Assembly: GCA_027943245.1 (NCBI GenBank)
Contig: JANDJZ010000243.1
Coordinates: forward strand, 1-56,716
DNA: 56,716 nucleotides
Source of the DNA: Acanthamoeba sp. SK_2022b
Lineage: Eukaryota > Discosea > Longamoebia > Acanthamoebidae
Direction: 5' to 3'
Shown: positions 19,515 to 29,829 of the stretch, piece after piece
How the letters are laid out: each line of letters begins with the position of its first letter
Numbering within the stretch: position 1 is the stretch's first letter
Translations under genes and position numbers: made by a program
The notes under the pieces: model-generated
What the model saw: only the letters and a program-made list of their open reading frames with translations
Told to the model about the DNA's origin: nothing
The model's database searches: none

Positions 19515-21319
19515 TTAGTGCTTGGGGGCCGAGGCGGCGTGCTTCTTGGCCTCCTTCTCGAGCCACTCGGTGGTGACCGACTTGGGCCTCTCGATGGGGA
19601 GACCGAGGGCGCGGTCGATGACAAGGCTGGGCAGAACGCCGAGAGCGCGCGACACGCCAAAGAGAACGGTGTAGTAGTTCTCCTCCTTCAGGCCGTAGTA
19701 CTGGAGGAGCACGCCGCTGTTGTTGTTGTTATGAAGGGCTGGGTTAGAAGAGAGCACGGGTTCGCGCAAGAGAGGAGAGGGAAGAGGGCGAACCTGTGGG
19801 CGTCCACGTTGGGCCAGGGGTTCTTGGTCTTGCCCTGCTCGGTGAGCACGGGGGGCACGACGCGGTAGAGCTGCTTGACGAGCTTGACGAGGGGATCGGT
19901 GGGCAGGTACTCGCTGGCGAACTCGGCCTGAGCGGTGAAGCGGGGATCGGTCTTCCTGAGCACGGCGTGACCGAAGCCGGGGATGACCTGGCCAGAGTTG
20001 AGGAGGTCCCAGAGGGCCTGCTTGAGCTCATCGTCGGTGACCTCGCGGCCGCCGAACTTCTCCCTGAGCTTGAGGATGAACCTGAGGACCTCCTGGTTGG
20101 CAAGGCCGTGGAGGGGGCCGGCGAGACCGTTGAGGCCGGCGGCGAAGGAGAGGTAGGGGTCGGAGAGGGCGCTGCCGACGAGGTGGGTGGTGTGGGCCGA
20201 GACGTTGCCGCCCTCGTGGTCCGAGTGGAGCACGAGGTAGAGACGCATGAGGTCGACGAACTCCTTGTTCTCGAAGCCGAGCTGGTGGGCAAAGTCGGCA
20301 CCCATGTCGAGCTTGGGGTTGGAAGGAATGAGCTTGCCGCCGTGGTAGACGTTGCGGTAGATCTCAGCGGCGGTCCTGGGCAGGAAGGAGATGAGGTTGA
20401 GCATGTCCTCGTAGGCGTACTCCCAGTACTTGGACTTGTTGACGCCTTCCAGGTAGGCCTTGGCGAACTGGCTCTCGGTCTGGAGGGCGTTGACACCGAT
20501 GGAGAACTGGCTCATGGGGTGCATGTCGGTGGGCAGGTTCTTGAGGATGTGCGAGACGTGAGCGGGGAACTTCTTCGAGCGCTCGCCGATCTCGTGGACG
20601 AGGGCCTGGGTCTGCTCATCGGTGGGGATCTCGCTGGTGAGGAGGAGCCACAGAAGGGCCTCGGGGAGGGGCTGCTTGCTGTCCTTGGCCTTGGGCAGCT
20701 TGGCCTGGCACTCGGGGATCGAGTAGCCCCTGAAGCGGATACCCTAAATTGTCAAAAATTCACATCGCACGAATTTGCTTCAGCATTTTGACGCTCAGCG
20801 AGGTCCAACGAGACGAACAGCCAACGAACGTACCTCCTCGGGGTCGAGAAGGGAGGTCTCAGTGACGAGGCCCTTGATGCCACGCATACCTCCGTACGCC
20901 TTACAAAGGAAGTGGAAAATCGTGAGGAAGAGACCCTCTAAATTCGCAAACCCAGATCTGAATTCAACAACAAGATGGAAAACATTTGCATACCATGCTG
21001 AGCGTGACCTGACCAAGAGGAAGATCACCATGCTCGGTCTTGAGCTTCTTGACGCGCGCCTGCTCCTTGGGCACGATCTCGCTGAACCTCTCCTTGAGGC
21101 TCTGTTGATCAAGATTGGGACCATTAGATCCAACGACCCGACATTTTGTGAGATCGGGCCAAGATTGAAGCGTTGATCCGGAAGATCTAATCTTTTAGCA
21201 GTAATGGAGACGCACCGTGGTGGCGTAAAGGCGCTCGCTCTGGGCCAGGGTACGGCCTGGGCGACGACGGCAGCGGGGCCGGCGGCAGACTTGGTGGCGA
21301 TAACGGTAGCGCGACGCAT
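19515..21319 (-). CDS. CS: Mitochondrial citrate synthase
   Basis: Condenses acetyl-CoA and oxaloacetate in the TCA cycle. About five to six exons. Core motifs: [97 protein letters not shown] (catalytic His), [17 protein letters not shown] (catalytic His) and [19 protein letters not shown] (catalytic Asp, across an intron). It stops at TAA 19515-19517. The first ATG (21317-21319) opens a basic presequence [14 protein letters not shown], fitting mitochondrial import. Exon 1 does not read straight into the downstream frame: either a GCC|GTACCC donor is used early, or one base is missing near 21251-21255 (see findings). Confidence 0.92.
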
Positions 21320-21653
21320 CCTGTGTGTAATTCTTCTTGAGGGGCAACAACGAGATGAAGAGGCGAAGAAGTTATGGCCGACAGCCGCCGGCAAAAGCGC
21401 CGTCCGAACACTTTTCGGTGGGCCCAACCTCCCTCGCACCTCGCACCCTTTTCTCACGAATTTCGCTCTTGGCCAACCAGAATCAACACATCTTCCGAGA
21501 ACTCGGCCATTCCCACCACTTGGAAATCAAACATTTAAGGTGATGCTTGGTTGGCCGCCGAAACGGCGTGCATCCAGGGCTATCTGGCGTCTCCGCCGCG
21601 AAGCTAACCTTCAGCGCCGGAGGTTCCTCTTACGTGCGGCGTCACACAGGATC

Positions 21654-22644
21654 CTACATCTTGGTGACGGGAGCCATGGTGCACTGCAGGGGCGTCTGCT
21701 TGGTCCAGTGGTCAGCCTGTCCTTGCACGGGGTGCGCGTCGATGTCCTTCCTCGCTTCACGAGTTTTCGCCGCGTCCAACCCGAGCCTCTTTTCCCTGTG
21801 GGCGAACAGCTCGGGCTTCCATTGCTCGGTGCACGTGCACACCTGTCGCCAAGAGAGACCACGTGTGAGCATAGCCACAAGACTAAAGGAAGAGTAGTCG
21901 TGCCATCATCAATTGAGGAGGCCCAAGCGGCAACGTGTCGCCTCTGTCCACTTGCCACATGAGAAAGGTCTTGCCGTAGGTGTTGGCCAGCTCCTCTGCC
22001 AGCGGCCGTTGCATGGCCTCGGGAAGTTCGGGAGCAACGAAGCTCGCTGCAACGATCAGAATGAGCTTGTTGCATGCACTGAGCATAGGCATGGCGACAT
22101 GTGAGGTGCATCATGGAGCGTACCGCTCTTGATGTCTGTGGCGTGACTGTGCCAGTAGAGCTGCTCGTCGGCAGGAAGGCTCTTGAAGATGCCCTCCGAA
22201 ATCACATACTCGATGCCCAGCAGCCGCGCGTCGGGCTTTTCGCTCTCATACACTGCGCACTGGATGACCTCGTCGTTCACCCTACTGCAGTAGTGGTGCA
22301 ACTCGACCTTTTGCCCACGGCGTAAGAAGGTGTGAGTCTCTCTGGAAGCTGGATACACGTGCAGAAATCGTGGTGTGTTGTACCTGACGGTCAGGCTGCC
22401 CGTTATAGAACGCAAAGCCGGAGAGGTGCATGTCGATCTTCTTGATGGGCGCGAAGCTCTGCATAATGCCCGTACCCACCTCCATGACCTTGTGCTAAAA
22501 AGAGACCGGATATCAGCTGCTGGCATGATGACGAAGTGGAAGCAAGTAAGCAAGACGTGCCATTGTGGTCTCGGGCTTGCCGGGCGTGTCCTTTGGCAGG
22601 CTCTTTCGTTCTTGGGGCGGGACTCCTGGTTGCTGTGTGCTCAT
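21654..22644 (-). CDS. Oil-body-associated-type protein (DUF1264)
   Basis: About 230 residues in four to five exons, from ATG 22642-22644 (MSTQQPGVPPQERKSLPKD) to TAG 21654-21656. Conserved blocks of the DUF1264/OBAP family appear in order: KVMEVGTGIMQSFAPIKKI, LSGFAFYNGQPDRQ, VELHHYCSRVNDEVIQCAVY, ARLLGIEYVISEGIFKSLP, EQLYWHSHATDIKSG, LANTYGKTFLMWQVDRGD and LPLGPPQLMM. The C-terminal exon encodes EKRLGLDAAKTREARKDID, ending APVTKM. In plants the family associates with seed lipid droplets; bacteria and fungi have homologues of unclear role. Two junctions are hard to place with GT donors: one after LMM (ATG|GCACGA) may use GC, and the exon 1 end is uncertain. Confidence 0.75.
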
Positions 22645-23449
22645 CCTTGATTGTTGTGTCGTTGGTGCTTCAAGTTGTACAATGCGTCTGTGTCTGACCA
22701 ACTTTACGATGCGGGCAAGGGTTGCGCAGACCGCACACACCGCGGCGAGCCGCAGCAGAATGCCCGCCGAAAGGAGAAGACCAAGCCGTCGACTGCTTGC
22801 TTGTCGCGTGTGGAACGGAAAAGTCAGGTTTCCCCCCTGGGCCTCGCGGTCTTCGGCCAAAACCGCAGAAGATACCACGGATGATCAACCCTCACGCGCC
22901 GTAGTCCTCGCGAGAGGGAGCCCACAGAGTTTTCACCAGGGCTCTCCCGCACTGAAATGCAAGACATACCGAGAACGAGAGGGCTTCTTTCTCGAAAGTT
23001 CGCGCCATCCCGCTTGCCCATAAACTCCCCACAGACCGTGGTCAATCCTCGCTTTTTCCCGACATAGCACGGAGGACACGCCACCGTGATCTGTTCGACA
23101 TTAGATGTCCGGTTATTGCCGGTTTCCGCGGTTGGGCCCAGCCGGGACGAGAAGGGACGACCTTGGGACCTCCCAAGGCCCAACGCCCGAGCATTGGCTG
23201 ACGCGGCACATTCCAAGCAATTTCTGGAACTTGCGGCCTCGGCCCAAGAGCCACAGGCCTCCCGCTTCCTGAAGGCCGCGGTGCCGTCGCCAGTGACGCG
23301 AAGGGAAGGTTCCCTCCTCTAATAAAAGTGGAGTCAACGGCTGTACTCTTGTTCTCCCACACCGCCTGCATTCCTCCGTCTTCCTCTGCCAAAACCCTTC
23401 CCTCGCGCTCGAGCCTCACGGCCTTCCTCCACCACACATACCTATCAAG
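22645..23449. other. Intergenic region, no supported gene
   Basis: About 800 bases between the DUF1264 start and a weak small gene. GC-rich open frames run on both strands here, but none shows a domain or consistent splice pattern. A TAATAAAAG element at about 23321-23329, followed by a pyrimidine-rich stretch, resembles a core promoter directed rightwards. Confidence 0.35.
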
Positions 23450-23809
23450 ATGCTCGAAGGATTCATCCTGACCAACTACTGGCAAACGATGAAGGCGAGG
23501 GTGGGTGCAGCCCAATCTCCTGCCGGGCCTGCCGGACCTTCCTCTCACCCACCGACGGCCGCGAGGAGGGCTCACGCGCCCTACCCAAGCCACCCCTTCC
23601 TTAAGTAGAGGAAGGAAAATCGCGACCGCTCTCTATCTCTCTTCCTCACTACGCTCCGCTCAGTGCTTGCCCTGGACTTCGGCGAAGCCCGGGCTCGTCC
23701 GCGTGCGGTGCCGGTGAGGACGCGAGGAGAGAGCTTCGAAGAGGAGGAGCAAGGAGGAAGGATGACAGACACTTTCTTTTCATTGAACATTAACCAGACG
23801 AACGAGTAG
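23450..23809 (+). CDS. Possible small two-exon protein, unknown function
   Basis: ATG 23450 opens MLEGFILTNYWQTMKARV. A GTGCAG donor (after GGTGG, about 23504) joins in frame to an acceptor CGCTCAG (about 23660), giving VLALDFGEARARPR, then EEEEQGG and MTDTFFSLNINQTNE, with TAG 23807-23809. The product is about 70 residues with a basic middle and an acidic patch. No family is recognised. Support is the promoter-like TAATAAAAG about 125 bases upstream, a pyrimidine-rich leader, and phase-consistent GT-AG splicing. It could be chance. Confidence 0.3.
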
Positions 23810-24146
23810 AGAGGACGCTTAGACGATTTGTACATTTCCGACGACGACAGTGTACCGCTGGGAGATATTTATTGTTTATTTATTTTATTATTGTTATTGT
23901 TTTGCTCTTCGATTACGGGAGACGAAGGAAGCGGAGGCCGACAGCGACGCGACACACTCGAAAACGACGACGACTGATCTTCTCGTGCGGTTGAGAGCAG
24001 CCATCATCGAGAACGGTGCCCCGGTGCCAACTTCCGGCGTCTTCATCTCCGACGAAATCGAAACAAGCAATCACAATAATAAATCTCTCATTCAAAAACC
24101 CATCATTGTCCACTAGACCTTTATTCTTGGTGATGTAGAAGGCAAG
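23810..24146. other. Intergenic, AT-rich start then mixed composition
   Basis: Contains an AT-rich stretch (about 23865-23905). A forward open frame (to TAG 24114-24116) encodes LVRLRAAIIENGAPVPTSGV and SDEIETSNHNNK. It could be a further exon or untranslated sequence of the preceding small gene; no domain is recognised. Confidence 0.25.
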
Positions 24147-24539
24147 ATGTCCTTCCCGTCTTATGCATTCAGTACAAGATGCGAGTGGCGTTTGGTTGCG
24201 CCTTTGGTGGGGGTAGAGCCAATCGCAAGCGGCTTCTTCGAAAAGTACTTCGTCCCGCGCCTGCAGCGCACTCGCGTTTCGCACCTTCACCCTACCTCCA
24301 TAGCAACGGCAGGCATGACAGGATACACCTGCCCTTGCTGTACCAATAATTTTTGTCCTATGAATTTTTTTGCTGGGTTTGATTTCGCCACATTTCATTG
24401 GTACAGCAAGGGCAAGTGCATTCCGCTCATTCCAGGGGACAGGGTGAAGTGGCATGGCCAAAGCTTTCTTGTGCAGACGGGCGTCGGTGGCGAGTGGTTT
24501 GTCTTCCGTATCAACGCCAAGGTCTCGGGCAATAATTAA
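24147..24539 (+). CDS. Hypothetical intronless frame, 130 aa
   Basis: ATG to TAA without introns. The middle (GYTCPCCTNNFCPMNFF) is Cys-rich and the C-terminus (GDRVKWHGQSFLVQTGVGG, then EWFVFRINAKVSGNN) has beta-strand-like alternation. No family is recognised. A 22-bp inverted repeat (24326-24347 and 24397-24418) lies inside the frame, so part of the frame may be a foldback element rather than coding sequence. Treat as uncertain. Confidence 0.3.
   Translation: MSFPSYAFSTRCEWRLVAPLVGVEPIASGFFEKYFVPRLQRTRVSHLHPTSIATAGMTGYTCPCCTNNFCPMNFFAGFDFATFHWYSKGKCIPLIPGDRVKWHGQSFLVQTGVGGEWFVFRINAKVSGNN
24326..24418. repeat. 22-bp inverted repeat with 49-base spacer
   Basis: CACCTGCCCTTGCTGTACC (from 24326) and its reverse complement GGTACAGCAAGGGCAAGTG (to 24418) extend to 22 bases per arm (with AAT/ATT) and differ at one base. 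The spacer is AT-rich. This would fold as a hairpin, and could be a MITE-like insertion or a regulatory RNA structure. Confidence 0.75.
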
Positions 24540-24769
24540 TTGATGTTGTCCTTGCGTCGGTGATAAAATCGGCCACCGCTTCTGACTGGTTGCACATTTG
24601 TTCGCTTCTTTGGCCTGTGCGAGCTTGCTCTATGCTGAACAGTTGAAGGATAGCGCCGGTAGACGAGTGCTAAAGCACCACTTTCTCAGGCAGTACCGCT
24701 GCGAGGTGCTGCTCTGTCCTAATCACCAGCAAGTTGGTGGTGTTTATTTTCATCCGTTTGGTTGCCCCT

Positions 24770-26605
24770 TTAGGGCTGGACCACGGAGTTGGTCGAGAAG
24801 ATGGGCTCCCAGTTGGTGCAGTAGTTGGACTCGAAGAAGGGCACGGTGGTGGTGGGCGGGTTGAGATCGCTGTCGGTCTGCTCCCACAGGAAGGCGAGGG
24901 GCCTGCTCTGCTTGAATTGGGGCCACACGCTTGAGTCGGGCTTGCCCCTGGCGGCGATGCGCGACCAAGAGGCGATCATGCGGCTCGCGAGGGCGTAGTC
25001 GGACGGAGTGAAATCATACGCGGTGTAGACGGTGGCGTTGAAGATGTAGGGCAGCTCGTTACCGTGCGCGGCGCCGAGGAACTGATCAGGGTAGTTGGGT
25101 GAGGTGTAGTTCCACAGGTAGGCGTAAGTGGCGCCGTTCTGGGCGAGGTAGGGGGCGGCGAGGGTCGTGCCGCAGTTGACTGTAAGACAAGCAAATAGAC
25201 GTCGCGTGAGCGAGGTGCCCACAACAAACTGCCTACATTGGCTGTGGCTGTATGGGGAAGGGAAACAGACCATAGAAGTCGCCGAGCAGCTGACCCTGAC
25301 CGTACCAGTAGCCAACATCGGCACTGTAGCCGGCGTACCAGCTGAAGACGTCGTCCATCTGGGAGTCGGTCAGCCAGTACTTCAAGCTGTTAGTCTTGAC
25401 GACGCGGATATAGTCAGCCTCGGTGAGGACGGTGGAAGGAGGCTTGTAGCTGTTACGCGAGTAAGCCAGGTAGTTGCCCTCGTCGGCGTTGTAACCGATG
25501 ACGACGTTGACGTCGGTGTTGTACTCTCCCCTCTTGACAAGGTTGAGGGGCTGGTCGGTGAGGAAGATGCCATCGACGGCGGGCTGGAAGTAGTTGACGT
25601 AGCCCGAGGTCGAGTAGATCTTCGTGGCGGGGAGGGCCCGCATACAGGCGAGCATGTCGGCGCTGGCGGTCTGGTTGCAACCCTTGCTGGCGGCAAACTT
25701 GATCGAGGCGTTGAGCTGCTGCTCGAGGGTGGGCATCACCCACTGCCACGTGGAGTGCATGATCACGGTCTGTGCGTACTCGAGGTAGGCTGCAGGGTTG
25801 GTGTACTTGTGGACCATCGTATGGAGAAGGACAGCATTGCCACCGGCGCTCTCACCAAACAGGGTGATCTGGGAGCTATCACCGCCAAAGTTGGCGATGT
25901 TGTTCTGGACCCATTCGACGGCAAGGATCTGGTCCTGGAAACCGACATTGATGCTGCCGGCGTCTACCAGCTCCGGAGTGGCGAAGAAGCCGAAGGTGTT
26001 CAAGCGGTACTGTTGCGGCAAGAGCATTATTTTCGATCGGAGTTAGCGATCGGACATAAAAACCCAAAGAACGAAGAAAGAACGGGACACCCGTAGAATA
26101 GAAGGAAGCATGCAGGGCAACACGTAAACGAGACAGAGCCAGGAGAGAAACGTACCTGGATGGTCACGAGGATGACATTGCCGTTGCCCGCAAGCCACTG
26201 ACCAGCGTACTGGTCAGACTCACCGGCCCAGTAGCGTCCGCCGTGAATCCACACCATGACCGGCAGGTCGTCGCCAGCCTTGGCGTTCACGGGAGTGAAG
26301 ACGTTGAGATAGAGGCAGTCCTCCACGCCGAGCGTCGACGTCTGGATGCAGGGCTTGGGGAAGGTCGTGGCGTTGTACACGCCGCTCCAGGCCGAAGCGG
26401 GACTGGCCACTCCGAAGCGCTCGGGCGGGTCAGCGAAGGGGATGCCCAGGAAGGCGCGGGCGATGCCGTTCTGCACGAAGCCCTGCGCGCTGCCGGACTC
26501 GGTGGGGACGACAAGGACGGGCGAGCTAGCGCAAGAGGAAGCTGCCGCGGCAACGACGAACAGGGCCAGGATGGATGCGCTGAAGCTCACAGCGTAGCGC
26601 GCCAT
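24770..26605 (-). CDS. Secreted type-B carboxylesterase (second copy)
   Basis: About 540 residues in three exons. The start ATG 26603-26605 gives a signal peptide (hydrophobic about 7-24). Motifs: RAFLGIPFADPPERFG, EDCLYLNVFTP, oxyanion WIHGGRYW, then an intron. Exon 2 (about 26010-25238) carries the nucleophile in LFGESAGGNAV (canonical GESAG), the acidic residue in GYNADEGNY, and CNQTASADMLACMRALP. Exon 3 carries the His in AAHGNELPYIF and ends SVVQP at TAA 24770-24772. The triad looks complete. Sequence divergence from the esterase at 15244-17000 is large, so these are not a recent tandem duplicate. Likely a digestive or extracellular enzyme. Confidence 0.88.
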
Positions 26606-26941
26606 GTTGCAGTAGGGGTACAGGTGTTTGTTGGTAGAATAGAGGCTTGGGCTTTTATGTGAGGCCGGGTGGCTTCGGTCGGTTGCCTCCATTTTCAGCA
26701 CTCCAATGGTAAGCTCAAAACTGTTGCGGGGCCTCCCGTGCGTGCTCCAACCAATTGGTGTTGCTCCGCGGGGAAAGAACCAATGGCAAGCTCAGCCTCC
26801 AGCACCGTTCCGTTCACCAGGGCGGTTATATGAAAACACATAACCCAGGAGACTGGTGAGTTTACTATTGGACTAGATGACTTGGCCAATACTCGTAATG
26901 GGTCTCCCCAGACAGGTGTTGCCATGAGGTCGTTGCCTCCC

Positions 26942-28339
26942 TCAAGGCGCAAGCACAAGCGGCAAGCCATCGCTCTTGCCAATGACCACCATCTTGGCGT
27001 TGTTGGACGTGGCCAGCTTCTCGGTCGCTGGGTTTGAGACATTGTAGAAGTGGAGTCAGACGTGCGTCTCACAGGTAACTGTGGTGGGCAAGGGTCGCAC
27101 CTTCAATGCCCTTCCACCGCAGCAGCTGCTCGGAGATGCCTTGCGTGACAATTTTCTGGAAGTCGGCGATGCCCTTGGCCTCGATTACCTTGCGCTTGGC
27201 TTCGGCCTCCTCCCTCTGCAGCACCCACGCCATCCGCTCTGACTCTTGCTCGGCCCGCAACTTCTCTTCGATCGCTGCATCATATCGGTTCACGGTCAGC
27301 TTGACGTGGGCTGAGCGGCGGTCCTTCGCAACTTACCATGAACAAGGCGCTGGGGCATCGTTATGCCATTGATGGGGGTTTCGTCGATGAGGATGCCCCG
27401 CTCCTTCAAGACATCGTTGAGTTGTTTGGTGAGATAGGTGCTGATCTCCGTTCGCACTTGGGCTGTGTAAAGGCCCTTGGCCTCGTGTGCCGATGTCAGC
27501 TCGCGTATGATCGACTTGAAGTGCGGCAGCAGGACCACGTCTGCGTAGTTGCGCCCCACCGTCTACACATGCACAGAAAGGGGCTGAGCTCTTGGATCGT
27601 GCCACCGCGCCTAAGGCCACCCACTTACCTTGTAGACGTGCTGGACTCTGTCTGGGTCGAGGCGATAGAGTGCCGAGACCTCGAGCTGAACCGTCAGCCC
27701 TTCGCGCGAGGGCACCGAAGCCGTGGTCTCCACTCTTTGTGTCTGTGTGGAGAAGACGACGCACTTGGCCAAAGGATTCTGAGATTGGTGTGAGTGTGCG
27801 TGTGAGAACACGATGCCACTATCAGCGGGGGAGATCCGCCCGCGCACACAAAGCCCGGTGAGCACCTTGAAGTGGAAGCCAGGCGGCTGGCTTTGGTCGG
27901 ATACGTCGCCAAAGAAATCGAGAACGCCGACATGACCGGCCGGCACGACGCACCACGGCGGACACGTGCTGACGACCACGCCGGCCAGGCCGAGCACGAC
28001 GATGGCGCGCCAGACTCGCCGACCTCGGCGGAAGGCGGTGAGGTCCTTGGGGAGCGACTCGAGCAGCACCTTAAGCGGGTCGTCGGGCGAGGGCGAGGAC
28101 GACGGCGAGGAGAATCTTCGCCGACCGCACCATTGCCGGGCATGTCCCGAGCCGCGCCCGCCGCCGGAGGGCAGCAGGGAGAACATGCGCCGCGATGCCG
28201 AGCCCGGCAAGGTGGAGGACGTGGAGGCGAGCGTTCTGCTGGCCACGCCCCTACCGAGCAGAGACGACGCTCCGGCGGAGGACGAGTGCGGAAGCCTGGA
28301 CAGGACGGAGCGAGTTGACGTTGTGGCTGTTCGCCTCAT
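26942..28339 (-). CDS. Mitochondrial SPFH/prohibitin-like protein
   Basis: Band-7/SPFH domain protein, about 370 residues in five or so exons. The ATG at 28337-28339 opens an Arg/Ser-rich stretch without acidic residues (MRRTATTSTRSVLSRLPHSS), a likely mitochondrial presequence. A hydrophobic helix (AIVVLGLAGVVVSTCPPWC region) is followed by VPAGHVGVLDFFGDV, a typical SPFH entry. Then follow FSTQTQRVETTASVPSREG, LTVQLEVSALYRLDPDRV, TVGRNYADVVLLPHFKSIIR, EISTYLTKQLNDVLKERGI and LIDETPINGITMPQRL. A charged coiled coil follows (AIEEKLRAEQESERM to KRKVIEAKGIADFQKIV), and the end is EKLATSNNAKMVVIGKSDG at TGA 26942-26944. Closest to prohibitins, which scaffold inner-membrane proteins. Starts further upstream (to 28540) are possible but add unlikely sequence. 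Confidence 0.82.
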
Positions 28340-28552
28340 TTGCGTTCGTGTGTGGTATGCTGAGAAGCGGCCATCGTGAGTCCTTTTGTCTTCCCCAAGG
28401 CTTGTCCCTTCGAGGAACTTCCTATCTCGCCTCCTCCTCAGCGTTCCTTGAAACAAGCCGAAGAGCAATCTGCGGCGTTGTGCGAAAGAAGACGAATAAG
28501 AAATGAAAAGAAAACATAAAGAAAAGAACATACAAAACAAATCAAGCCCGAG

Positions 28553-29690
28553 ATGACGAGCATCTCGCGACGAGGTGCAGCGGCTTCACACGCTGCCGAC
28601 GTGGAGGCAGCCGCCAGCCAATCAGGAGAGGAGCAACGACGACACACCTCTTCCACCCTCCTCGGCGGCCGTAAGAGGCCTCTTCTCTGGGTGGCGTTGG
28701 TGGTGGGCATGGTGGGTCTCTACTTCATCTACCTCGCCTCCTTCGGTAACCTCTCCCTCCACCTTGGCAGCAAGCAGCTAAACCAGCGTGGCCAGCTCCG
28801 TCACGCTCACGGGCTGTTGGGGGGGCTTCTAGACCAGCGAGAGACGGTGCTGGAGGTGATGCAGTGTACGCACGAAGTGTTTGTGGAGGGCGGCGTCACC
28901 TACTTTCTTGACTACGGTTCCCTCCTGGGCGCCGTCCGACACAAAGTAACTCTCTCTTCCTCCACCGTTGGTGGGTCATCTCTCTGCTGATCGTACGCGA
29001 GCCGCAGGGGTTCATTCCATGGGACGACACCAACGACATCGACATTGGCGTCCTGGCCTCCGAGACAGGTCCACCCTCTCTCCCTCTTTCTCTCCCTCTC
29101 CCTCGACTCTCCTCTTCGTCGAGGGTGCACAGCGTGCTGACGTGGACACTCACCGGGCAGATAAAATCTACGCGCTGGGACCAGTGCTCGCGCAGCGGTG
29201 CGGCTACCACATGATCCACCGCTCCGATGTCGCCATCCTGCCCGGCGTGAGCGCCTTCGTCATCAAGGTGGTCCCTCTTCTCTTGTTTTGCTTTTGATGC
29301 CATTGGTCGTTATGAAGTTTATATTTTAAAATTCGCCAATGGCGACAGAGAGGAGCCTTCCGCGTGTTCCACAACCGCGTGACGCCCATCTACGTGGACG
29401 TGGCGGACTACGAGGTGAAGCAAACCGAGGGCGAGGGCATGGAGGTGGTGCTCACCGACTCCCACTACCCGGAGCTGGGGTTTCACATGCCCCTGTCCCG
29501 CGTGGTGCCCGTGCGCGAGTGCGACTTTGCGGGCCACACGTTCCACTGCCCGCGCGACCACGACTATTTCCTCACCCAGCAGTTTGGTCCCGACTGGTGC
29601 CTCCCCAAGAAGGACTTCAAGCCCTTCATGGTTGACCGAAACTCAGCAGCCGACGCTGACCTCCCCGCCTGTAAAGAGATGTTTCCGTGA
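28553..29690 (+). CDS. LicD/fukutin-like phosphotransferase, type II membrane protein
   Basis: About 300 residues in four exons (28553-28945, about 29008-29067, 29160-29267, 29351-29690). The short N-terminal cytoplasmic region is followed by a transmembrane helix (PLLWVALVVGMVGLYFIYL, about 44-62). The LicD-type nucleotidyltransferase core reads TYFLDYGSLLGAVRHK, then, across an intron, GFIPWDDTNDIDIGVL, giving the Gly-Ser and DxD-like acidic residues of the fold. The C-terminal part includes FRVFHNRVTPIYVDVADYEV and FHCPRDHDYFLTQQFGPDWC. Family members transfer phosphocholine or ribitol phosphate to glycans; fukutin and FKRP are animal examples. Likely Golgi-resident; the substrate here is unknown. 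Confidence 0.85.
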
Positions 29691-29829
29691 GAGATCACTT
29701 TTGTGATCCATTTGTTTTGGGGTTTTTCGTATTTAATATTTTATTTAATTGTTTTTTGATCAACATTTGTTGAAGAAAAGCTTACCAACTCTTTTATACC
29801 CTATTTAGCACATTAATGGCCTCACATCT

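Noticed and set aside
19796..20791. 331-codon plus-strand frame opposite citrate synthase
   Set aside because: A shadow of the conserved citrate synthase exon; repetitive Gly-Glu-Val composition and no motif.
23042..23593. 183-codon minus-strand frame in the 23-kb intergenic region
   Set aside because: No domain and no splice partners, and its Trp/Arg/Pro-rich composition is typical of GC-rich non-coding frames. A promoter-like element and small gene on the other strand explain the region at least as well.
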